Source: a virus. Taken from it: 20,634 bases of DNA. This document shows positions 5,943-11,884 of the stretch, piece after piece. The DNA is taken from positions 1 to 20,634 of IMG/VR virus record IMGVR_UViG_3300032048_000024; one strand, given 5' to 3'. Numbering within the stretch: position 1 is the stretch's first letter; the number at the start of each line of letters is the position of its first letter. Under the pieces are notes generated by a model. The model worked only from the letters and a program-made list of their open reading frames with translations, was not told the origin of the DNA and searched no databases. The position numbers and the translations under genes were made by a program.

Positions 5943-6855
5943 TACATTTTCATTCCTTTGTTAGCTTTTTCATTTCTTTTATTTTCTTCCTCTATGTGTT
6001 CCTGTAGAAGAGCTGTATATATTTCCCTCTCCCATGGCATCATATTATTAATATCTTCTAAACTAAAATCATGATGAATCATCATCGAGAAATTTACTTT
6101 TAAATGATTACTTATACTATCATGAGAAAGGGCTATATAAAAAAATCAGATAACCCTTTTAACTCCCTATCATGTTCATGCCCACATTTTGCACACTTAT
6201 ATTTTAAATCATGAGTTAATGCAGGTGTACTATCCATAAATTCCAGTACTTTAGCAAACTGATCTGTATTTAAACTTTCAACAAATTCTACAAGTTCATT
6301 CTGAGTAGCATCTTTAGCAGCATGAATATCTTCTCCACTATAAATTGTTTCAATACTCTTAGCAACTGTATTAATAACAGTATCAGTTTGGGTTTTGCGC
6401 ATTGACGCAGGCAATCTATCACTTGCCTTAAGCCATCTCAAATCCATACTAATATCATCATTAAGTTCAATGTGTTTACTATTTTTTATTTCTTCTTCAC
6501 TTTCTAAATTAGAAACAAAAATTTCATCTAAATCAATTTTTACATCAGTTTGTCCATCACATTCTTCAACTTCACAATCTACAAGTAATTTAATACCTTC
6601 ACCTACAGACTTACTTCGTAGGGTTATAAATATATACTCAATATCAAATGTTGTTAAATCATTTATTTTAAGTGGTGATTCTATACATGCTTTAATAATA
6701 TCTACTACTGATTTTTCAATCAGTATTTCATCATTACTTTCTAAAGCAATTAATAAAATCTTCTCTTCTTTGACCACGTATGGTCTGTATGTTACAGTTT
6801 GGCCGGTTGATGGCACAATCATATCATACTTTGGGGTTGCAATTATTGGCAACAT
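5942..6855 (-). CDS. Predicted -1 frameshift fusion: tail-assembly chaperone, long form
   Basis: Reading 6855 to 6139 in the zero frame, slipping back one base on the T7 run, and continuing from 6139 to the TAA at 5944-5942 gives a protein of about 304 residues. The 65-residue extension begins YIALSHDSISNHLKVNFSMM and continues through SLEDINNMMPWEREIYTALL and a charged helix to NKGMKM. The -1 frame has no stop from the slip site to its end, although the zero frame stops two codons after the slip. The extension ends one base into the tape measure start. This is the layout of lambda G/GT-type chaperones, where a minority long form contacts the tape measure. Without a frameshift, the extension could be read only as a 47-residue ORF from the ATG at 6085, which has no ribosome site. 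Not experimentally shown here. Confidence 0.7.
6127..6159 (-). other. Hairpin enclosing the frameshift site
   Basis: On the - strand, AAAGGGTTAT (6159-6150) can pair with ATAGCCCTTT (6136-6127): ten pairs including one G-U, with a 13-base loop that contains the whole T7 slip run and spans the zero-frame stop on its 3' arm. It could affect the efficiency of slipping. Unlike the usual design, the structure surrounds the slip site and is not placed downstream of it. Confidence 0.45.
6133..6855 (-). CDS. 26: gp26/gp51-type baseplate-hub or tail-assembly chaperone, short form
   Basis: A 240-residue protein. Its opening (PKYDMIVPSTGQTVTYRPYVVKEEKILL), central FDIEYIFITLRSKSVGE and C-terminal LNTDQFAKVLEFMDSTP segments match the family annotated as T4 baseplate hub assembly protein gp26 in cyanophages. 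T4 gp26 and gp51 are needed for hub assembly but are not virion components, consistent with a chaperone. Cys94/Cys99 (CEVEEC) and Cys221/Cys224 (CAKCGHEHD) could together form a zinc site. The ribosome site GGAGAGAG precedes the ATG. The last codons, TTT TTT ATA TAG, contain the slip sequence for the long form. The tape measure gene follows. Naming it gp26 instead of gp51 is uncertain. Confidence 0.75.
   Translation of the reverse strand: MLPIIATPKYDMIVPSTGQTVTYRPYVVKEEKILLIALESNDEILIEKSVVDIIKACIESPLKINDLTTFDIEYIFITLRSKSVGEGIKLLVDCEVEECDGQTDVKIDLDEIFVSNLESEEEIKNSKHIELNDDISMDLRWLKASDRLPASMRKTQTDTVINTVAKSIETIYSGEDIHAAKDATQNELVEFVESLNTDQFAKVLEFMDSTPALTHDLKYKCAKCGHEHDRELKGLSDFFI
6139..6145 (-). 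promoter_or_regulatory. Programmed -1 ribosomal frameshift site TTTTTTT
   Basis: Zero-frame codons are GAT TTT TTT ATA TAG. The T7 run satisfies the X XXY YYZ rule, so both P- and A-site tRNAs re-pair perfectly after a one-base slip. The -1 frame then reads TAT ATA GCC and stays open for 65 codons up to the tape measure gene. Confidence 0.7.
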
Positions 6856-6880
6856 ATCAATCTCTCTCCATTATTATAAA

Positions 6881-7576
6881 TTAAACTAATCTCTTAAACG
6901 TATCTAACGTGTCCTTTCCTATCGATAACATGTGTCCTACCACATCTCCGAATCCTTCTATTAATCCAACACTTCTAAAATTATCATATTCCCAAGTAAT
7001 AGTTAATTCCATTAAATCTTCTGACCCAGAACTTAATTCAATTGCACCAACTTGAATAGGATATGCATTTTCTAATTTGATTGTATAGCCTGGAATAACA
7101 TTATTACCTTGAGATAATTGTTGAATAGTTATATCACTAGTATACTCATCTTTATAAAATGCTTTATAGTGTCTACGTGATGTATCGATAATCATCTCTT
7201 GCCACATATCAAAATATTTTTTTATGTAATAGTCATTCGTTAATAGAAATGTCATAGATACTTCATCAGTCATTGCTGAATATGGTTTCTTTGCTAAGTG
7301 ATGATTATGTGAAGCTTCAGTTGTTGTTATACGTTTGCCTGGAAGTGAAACAGACCGACATAACAAAAACAAATCTCTTGGGTCTTGTATAAAATCTCCA
7401 AGATTTATACCATCACCTGATATTAAATTACTTAATAAAGTAGCTGGATTAAATTTTAATAAACTATTCATACCTTTTGAAGGATGAGATACATATACAG
7501 CATATCTATTACCACGTGCTATACCACCACGACGATTAATCGTTGACTTAATTGAATCTATACTAGTTGGTAACAT
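6881..7576 (-). CDS. 54: gp54-like tail-tube initiator (tail-tube fold)
   Basis: A 231-residue protein with the organisation of myovirus tube-fold proteins: an N-terminal NRYAVYVSHPSKG strand, CRSVSLPGKRITTTEASHNH (the 'primarily beta, SLPG' turn common to gp19/gp54 types), the long beta strands of DEVSMTFLLTNDYYIKKYFD, and a closing AYPIQVGAIELSSGS plus DLMELTITWEYDNF sheet. T4 gp54 has 320 residues and polymerises on gp48 to start the tube. A compact gp54 fits this gene, and gp48 is the first gene of the divergent operon. A tail-tube paralogue is the alternative. The start ATG shares one base with the previous stop, and the chaperone gene follows. Confidence 0.6.
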   Translation of the reverse strand: MLPTSIDSIKSTINRRGGIARGNRYAVYVSHPSKGMNSLLKFNPATLLSNLISGDGINLGDFIQDPRDLFLLCRSVSLPGKRITTTEASHNHHLAKKPYSAMTDEVSMTFLLTNDYYIKKYFDMWQEMIIDTSRRHYKAFYKDEYTSDITIQQLSQGNNVIPGYTIKLENAYPIQVGAIELSSGSEDLMELTITWEYDNFRSVGLIEGFGDVVGHMLSIGKDTLDTFKRLV

Positions 7577-8160
7577 TATCTATATTGTCTCCTTGAGTCT
7601 GCCCAAACAGCTCTTTCTCCTCGTTTCTTAAATGCAGCTGTTTTTAAAAATATTGCTATGTTCCATTCAGAAGCTTCAACCTTCATTATTTTTGAAGTCA
7701 TGTGCTTTCCTAAATAGTGTTTAAAGCATGGTCTAAAGTATTTATAGTTCGCAGTAGCTTTTAACATATTATATGTAATTCTAAATCTAGTTGTTGCATT
7801 ATATTTTTGATTAGTTACAGCAGCACTTAAATTATCTAAAAATAAAGCACGAATTTTAGGTGGTAAGTAATGTAAGTTAATACCAAAAAAACCACCTGGT
7901 GCAGGCCCAACAACAATCACTAATGGGAATGTATCATAGTATGGCAAAATTGCTTTAGTCTTTGGATTATAGGTATACATTACCATATCACCAATAAAAG
8001 GTCTGGCCTTTGGTTTTAATCTATCATCTTTAAGTATGCCTTTACCTAATGGTCCAAGCTCTCTGGCTTTCTTTTGAAACCATATTGCTGCTTCTTTTGA
8101 ACGAGCTTGTATTCCTTTACGGAATGCTTCTGATTCTAACTTGTCAAATAGACTAGCCAC
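7576..8160 (-). CDS. 2: gp2-like protein (putative DNA end protector / head completion)
   Basis: A 194-residue soluble protein beginning MASLFDKLESEAFRKGIQAR, basic and helical up to about residue 50, followed by a compact core with MVMYTYNPKTKAILPYYDTF and VVGPAPGGFFGINLHYLPP. The second half is rich in Lys/Arg and aromatics (TRFRITYNMLK, YFRPCFKHYLGKHM). Marine T4-like phages carry this protein beside gene 4 and it is commonly annotated as gp2, the virion protein that in T4 protects packaged DNA ends from RecBCD. T4 gene order 2-4-53 supports the placement. I am not certain of the name, because I cannot align it to T4 gp2 from memory. It overlaps the membrane protein gene by 8 bp and the next gene by one base. 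Confidence 0.5.
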   Translation of the reverse strand: MASLFDKLESEAFRKGIQARSKEAAIWFQKKARELGPLGKGILKDDRLKPKARPFIGDMVMYTYNPKTKAILPYYDTFPLVIVVGPAPGGFFGINLHYLPPKIRALFLDNLSAAVTNQKYNATTRFRITYNMLKATANYKYFRPCFKHYLGKHMTSKIMKVEASEWNIAIFLKTAAFKKRGERAVWADSRRQYR

Positions 8161-8344
8161 TAAACGTCTCCATTAATTGAGGACCAAAGGTAACCATTAT
8201 ATATGCTATGATGCCGATGCCTAATAAACCTATTAACATCCATTTCATTTTAAAATCATTTACTAACATTTGAAAACCTATTATCTCGTTACCCAATATG
8301 CGTACTGATAGTTCAAGCTTACCTTCGTCTTCCTTGTTATCCAT
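8153..8344 (-). CDS. Small single-span membrane protein
   Basis: A 63-residue protein: an acidic, cytoplasmic-looking N-terminus (MDNKEDEGKLELSVRILGNE), an amphipathic middle, then one strong membrane span at about residues 36-53 (MLIGLLGIGIIAYIMVTF) preceded by Lys residues, and a short tail. There is no cleavage site, so it is probably a membrane-anchored protein. It lies between head-completion and tail genes and overlaps the next gene by eight bases, so it belongs to the structural operon. Its ATG follows a TATAAATA octamer by five bases, and there is almost no ribosome site (only AGG). Function is unknown; roles in membrane-associated assembly, or as an antiholin-like protein, are guesses. 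Confidence 0.65.
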   Translation of the reverse strand: MDNKEDEGKLELSVRILGNEIIGFQMLVNDFKMKWMLIGLLGIGIIAYIMVTFGPQLMETFSG

Positions 8345-8349
8345 ACCTA

Positions 8350-8357
8350 TATTTATA
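8350..8357 (-). promoter_or_regulatory. Late promoter octamer TATAAATA just before the membrane-protein gene
   Basis: Exact late -10 octamer on the - strand, overlapping the gp4 stop codon (its TAA is part of the octamer). Only five bases (TAGGT) separate it from the ATG at 8344. T4 late start sites lie about six bases after the octamer, so the mRNA would begin at or beside the start codon. Confidence 0.5.
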
Positions 8358-8850
8358 CTCTTTTACCAAGAGTTTTCCATATTCTTCTGCCTGTTTTTGT
8401 TTTGGATGCTTTGAACCCCATAGTCATTGTACGTATACCCATAGCTTCAAGTTCTTTCTCAGTCCATATTTGAAATTCATAACCACGTTTATCACAATAT
8501 TTCTTAGCATACTCCCACTTAGAAATATTCTTCATATAGGTCAATGCTTCTTTTAATTGTTTTCTTTTAGGTGGTACAGTTTGAGATGATGGTTTTATTT
8601 CAACAAGGAGGGTACGACCTGTGTCTGTTCGTATAGTAAGGTCAACAAAATAGCGATGCATCTTACGGTCGGTTGCACATATATATGGTATAACAGTCTC
8701 TTCAGACTGCCACCACTTAACCCATGATGCTTTATCTAAATATCTAAATGCATTTCTTTCCCATAAAGACCTATAATGTATCATATCTAGGTTACCTTTG
8801 TATTTTTCAGGATGTTTTGGCCTCCAAGAGCCAGAATAATTCTTTTTCAT
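8353..8850 (-). CDS. 4: gp4-like head completion protein
   Basis: A 165-residue protein from the ATG at 8850. A longer reading from 8895 adds a hydrophobic MFVYYLFIRFF stretch that crosses the promoter region and is unlikely. The start MKKNYSGSWRPKHPEKYKG and the YRSLWERNAFRYLD block are typical of T4 gp4, which acts after DNA packaging so that tails can join. HRYFVDLTIRTDTGRTLLVEIKP carries the D...E-x-K pattern of a TnsA/PD-(D/E)xK-type nuclease core (D in VDLTI, then VEIK), with a downstream helix of Lys residues. T4 gp4 has about 150 residues. It is the first gene of the - strand operon and is divergent from gp48, close to gp53 as in T4. Confidence 0.85.
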   Translation of the reverse strand: MKKNYSGSWRPKHPEKYKGNLDMIHYRSLWERNAFRYLDKASWVKWWQSEETVIPYICATDRKMHRYFVDLTIRTDTGRTLLVEIKPSSQTVPPKRKQLKEALTYMKNISKWEYAKKYCDKRGYEFQIWTEKELEAMGIRTMTMGFKASKTKTGRRIWKTLGKRV

Positions 8851-8855
8851 GTGTA

Positions 8856-8863
8856 TATTTATA
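8856..8863 (-). promoter_or_regulatory. Late promoter octamer TATAAATA before gene 4
   Basis: Exact octamer on the - strand with five bases (TACAC) between it and the gp4 ATG at 8850. No Shine-Dalgarno sequence lies between. It is head-to-head with the octamer at 8872-8879. Confidence 0.55.
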
Positions 8864-8871
8864 AAGAAACG

Positions 8872-8879
8872 TATAAATA
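8872..8879 (+). promoter_or_regulatory. Late promoter octamer TATAAATA for the + strand baseplate operon
   Basis: Exact octamer on the + strand, 26 bases before the gp48 ATG. A full AAAGGAG ribosome site at 8894-8900 fits between the expected start site (about 8885) and the gene. It should drive the long 48-53-27-5-25-6-7-8 operon. Confidence 0.7.
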
Positions 8880-8905
8880 AGTAATATACAAACAAAGGAG
8901 CATGT

Positions 8906-10039
8906 ATGCCATTACAAGATTTTGGTCATAGGACCAGATTAAATTTCGAAGGTGATAGATTCGAACATTGGAAATATCCAGATACTGTAGGTAATGACGC
9001 TTGGCAGGATGATATTAATTTCAATAGTAATCAGTCTAGTGAATACGCTAAAAGGCGTATGAATAATATATCTGAAACAACAAATGAGCCATATGTTTTC
9101 TTTGAATTTATGAAGATAGATGAAGACTTACAAAAAGTTAGAAAAAGATATGTTGACTCTTTACAATCAGGTTTTGAAACAGCTAAAGATAAATTAAAAG
9201 CAGTAAAGGCTACGACAGCCGCAGCATCAAAACGGTCATTTGAAGAAAATGTGGTAGCTGGACATCATGCGACTCAAAGAGTAGCTGGCGATATTGTGTC
9301 AGACCTTAACTCGGCTAAAGCTGGTATAGGACCTTGGGCTAAATCTTTAATTCTAGAATATACAACACCCGCTGCAAGAAAATATACAGGTTCAATTGCA
9401 TTATATATGCCAACCGCAATTGCAGTAAGTGACCAAATGTTATATAATGAAGATACACGAAAATTTGCTGCAGGTTTAAATGAACTATTAACTACTGGTG
9501 CAGATGCTTTTCAAAATAAAGCTGTTGCAGGTGGAAAGGCTGTAATATCGGCAATTGCTGGTGGTTTAGGTCATGTTGGTGGTAAAGGTATAATGGGTAT
9601 GTTAGCTGGTTATGGTGCAGGTGATATTATTGCAGCTGAGGTACAAAGGTCAAAAGGTTCTCTTTTAAATCCTAATGAATATATAGCATACTCATCAACT
9701 CAATTAAGAAGCTTTACATTTAATTGGATATTTCTACCAGATTCAGAATCAGAATCAGACCAAGCAACAGGTATTATTAAATTTTTTAGAAAATCTGCAC
9801 ATGCTAAAAAGAATGACCAAATTACAATAACAGTTCCTGACCATTGTGTTATATCATTCCATGGAGCAAAAGATATGATTCAATTACCTCCATGTGTTGT
9901 TGAGAATGTAAGTGTAACATATAATCCAAATGTATCTTCATTCTTTCGACATAATAATTCACCGGTTGAAATTGGATTAGCTGTAACACTTAAAGAAATG
10001 ATTCCACTTTATGTAGATGATGTGGAGGCAGGATACTAA
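8906..10039 (+). CDS. 48: gp48-like baseplate tail-tube cap
   Basis: A 377-residue protein (T4 gp48 has 364). In T4, gp48 sits on the hub dome and, with gp54, primes tail-tube growth. The C-terminal third has the tube-like beta fold: YSSTQLRSFTFNWIFLPDSE, GIIKFFRKSAH, then PPCVVENVSVTYNPN and the closing EIGLAVTLKEMIPLYVDDV strand. The T4 counterpart has the same RxFxFxFxFLPRSxxE pattern. The middle (about 85-235) is Ala/Gly-rich and helical, with AGGLGHVGGKGIMGMLAGYG as a flexible hydrophobic stretch. It starts after a strong AAAGGAG site, and its stop shares a base with the gp53 ATG. Confidence 0.75.
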   Translation: MPLQDFGHRTRLNFEGDRFEHWKYPDTVGNDAWQDDINFNSNQSSEYAKRRMNNISETTNEPYVFFEFMKIDEDLQKVRKRYVDSLQSGFETAKDKLKAVKATTAAASKRSFEENVVAGHHATQRVAGDIVSDLNSAKAGIGPWAKSLILEYTTPAARKYTGSIALYMPTAIAVSDQMLYNEDTRKFAAGLNELLTTGADAFQNKAVAGGKAVISAIAGGLGHVGGKGIMGMLAGYGAGDIIAAEVQRSKGSLLNPNEYIAYSSTQLRSFTFNWIFLPDSESESDQATGIIKFFRKSAHAKKNDQITITVPDHCVISFHGAKDMIQLPPCVVENVSVTYNPNVSSFFRHNNSPVEIGLAVTLKEMIPLYVDDVEAGY

Positions 10040-10755
10040 TGTACTTTAAAAATATACAGAGTGTGCTAATAGATGTAGATGGGTCTGGTAATGTAGATGT
10101 AATGAAAAATCTAACAGCAAAGGCTAAAGTTTCAGAGGAACTAATAGATAGTAGCGGTTATTATCAAACTGTAGAAGTTGTTGATGGCGAAAGACCTGAC
10201 CATTTAAGTAAACGATTATATGGTACTGAGAAATTCCATTGGACATTCTTATTACTTAATCCACAAATAAAAAATATATGGGATGATTGGCCTATGAAAT
10301 ATTCTCAACTAGTAGAGTATTGTATAAACAAATATCAATACCTTGCGGCTGATACTGATGATGATTTAAATGAAAAATTTATTTTAGGTGAAACAGTTAA
10401 AGGTTCTGTAACAGGTGCACTAGGTATTGTTAAAGAAATTCATGTCAATATGGGATATCTTGTTATAGAAAAAACATCAGGTACATTTACTGTGACTGGT
10501 GAAACTATTAGTGGACTTAATTCTTCAGATTCGGTATCATGTAAATTTATTAAATCACAAGCCTATGCACCTCATCATCATGTTAGTGATTCAACTGGTG
10601 ATTGGGTTCCGAGGCGTGCTGCTGGTACAACTCCATTCACTTACATCGATTATGAGTCCGCTGTAACTGAACAAAATAGAAATTTAAAGGTAATTAAAAC
10701 AGAACATATATTAACTGTATCAAATAAATTTATAGAAGTAATGAGCAATGCTTAA
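10039..10755 (+). CDS. 53: gp53-like baseplate wedge subunit with an inserted beta module
   Basis: A 238-residue protein (T4 gp53 has 196). T4 gp53 closes the wedge and links neighbouring wedges, and its core has a LysM-like fold. The diagnostic block here is DGERPDHLSKRLYGTEKFHWTFLLLN (50-74), matching T4 RPEELANAIYGNPQLYWVLLM. The later FTYIDYESAVTEQNRNLKVIK matches T4 DTYEAAVLENEKLRQIKI. Residues 113-160, GETVKGSVTGALG through GTFTVTGETI, are an extra small beta module that explains the greater length and resembles one in gp8 of this phage. The start overlaps the gp48 stop by one base, and the end overlaps the gp27 start by eight. Confidence 0.85.
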   Translation: MYFKNIQSVLIDVDGSGNVDVMKNLTAKAKVSEELIDSSGYYQTVEVVDGERPDHLSKRLYGTEKFHWTFLLLNPQIKNIWDDWPMKYSQLVEYCINKYQYLAADTDDDLNEKFILGETVKGSVTGALGIVKEIHVNMGYLVIEKTSGTFTVTGETISGLNSSDSVSCKFIKSQAYAPHHHVSDSTGDWVPRRAAGTTPFTYIDYESAVTEQNRNLKVIKTEHILTVSNKFIEVMSNA

Positions 10756-11884
10756 CTTAGATAGTATAAAGATTGAAGTTCGTCAAGTAGATATTAGTAA
10801 GATGATTACCGGTGTAACTATATATGAAAGTATATTTGGATTATTAAAAGGTGCAATTACAGTTAAAGATGGTATTAACTTTTTTGATAATTTTATAGGT
10901 ACTGACTTAGCACCTATTGATTTTACTTTTTCTTATTTAAATAAAGAATTTAGATGTGGATTTATGGTTGATGGCATTTCTAATATGCGCATCACAAAAC
11001 AAGTGAAAGATTATATTATTCATTTAGTATCTTTCCATACACCTGTTTTTGCTGAATCAATAAATGGTACATTTTCTGGTACATCAGATGAAATAATTTC
11101 AGATATATTTGCAGATATTAGTCATCATGATGCTAAATTAGAAATTGATTCTGTAGCAGATACTAGTGGTAGATATATTGCACCAAATATTCCTGCAAGA
11201 AGTTGTTTAGATAAGCTTGTAAAAAATGCTTATGATGTTCAACAAAGTGGTATGTTTTTATATCAGAGATTTGCTGATAATAATGCTATTAGATTAACAT
11301 CGCTTGGTGATATGTTAAAGAATTATTTTATTGATGAAGTAGGTGATGAAGTTAGTATTAAAGATGCTGTGCTAGATGGTCCAGCTGGTGCACCACTTAG
11401 TGGAATATCTACTTTAGGAACATCAGCCACTTTTATAATGAAAGAATATAATATGGACCTTGTTCAAAAATTAGAAGATGGTATATGGGGTGAACAAACA
11501 AATGTAATTAATTTAGATGAAACTAAACGTACTAAGAATGTTACAAAGGAAGCTACAGAAATTCCTAAGACTAAATTTAAACTTAGTGATAAATTATATG
11601 CTGATGATGTAAAAAGTATATTTGCAACTAGAGGTGATGTTGCTAATAGTGCAATATTTAATCATAAAGTTAGAACATTTAATTCGATTTTAGAAGTAAA
11701 AAATATGGTAGCACTTCCAACCTTAGGTGTAGGAATGTGTATCACTCTTGAAATGGGTGGAGGTAATCGGTCATATAGTAGACAAGATGGTCATTATTTA
11801 GTTAAACATATACAACATAACTTTACAATAGATGGTGGAAAGTATGAGTATTCACAAGATTTAGGATTAGCAAGAGAATCATGA
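10748..11884 (+). CDS. 27: gp27-like baseplate hub protein
   Basis: A 378-residue protein (T4 gp27 has 391). The gp27 trimer forms the hub cylinder that holds the gp5 spike below and the tube above. Support is the very similar length, position immediately before gene 5, an N-terminal sheet (IKIEVRQVDISKMITGVTIYE), the tube-type FTFSYLNKEFRCGFMVDGIS strands, a helical DEIISDIFADISHHDAKLEI segment followed by IPARSCLDKLVKNAYDV (T4 has IPWTSTFENYLSYVREVA), and a closing GHYLVKHIQHNF strand pair. The gene ends at ATGA overlapping gene 5, so the two partners of the hub-spike complex are translationally coupled. Confidence 0.8.
   Translation: MLNLDSIKIEVRQVDISKMITGVTIYESIFGLLKGAITVKDGINFFDNFIGTDLAPIDFTFSYLNKEFRCGFMVDGISNMRITKQVKDYIIHLVSFHTPVFAESINGTFSGTSDEIISDIFADISHHDAKLEIDSVADTSGRYIAPNIPARSCLDKLVKNAYDVQQSGMFLYQRFADNNAIRLTSLGDMLKNYFIDEVGDEVSIKDAVLDGPAGAPLSGISTLGTSATFIMKEYNMDLVQKLEDGIWGEQTNVINLDETKRTKNVTKEATEIPKTKFKLSDKLYADDVKSIFATRGDVANSAIFNHKVRTFNSILEVKNMVALPTLGVGMCITLEMGGGNRSYSRQDGHYLVKHIQHNFTIDGGKYEYSQDLGLARES

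Noticed and set aside
5942-6085. Stand-alone 47-residue gene from the ATG at 6085
   Set aside because: No ribosome site precedes it, and the frame is open upstream to the slip site, so it is better explained as the frameshift extension of the chaperone.
6625-6632. Exact TATAAATA on the + strand
   Set aside because: It lies antisense within the chaperone gene with no + strand gene nearby. A few chance matches to an 8-base A/T word are expected in an AT-rich window of this size.
6395-6889. Long + strand ORF opposite the chaperone gene
   Set aside because: Ser/Ile/Leu-rich low-complexity shadow of the - strand gene with no ribosome site or recognisable motif.
7739-7746. Exact TATAAATA on the - strand
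   Set aside because: Inside the gp2-like coding region, encoding Tyr-Lys-Tyr, and more than 160 bases before the next start. It may be a weak internal promoter but is not supported.
8851-8895. Upstream extension of gp4 to an ATG at 8895
   Set aside because: It would add a hydrophobic MFVYYLFIRFF stretch, unlike gp4 family starts, and would read through both divergent late octamers. The ATG at 8850 gives the family-typical N-terminus.
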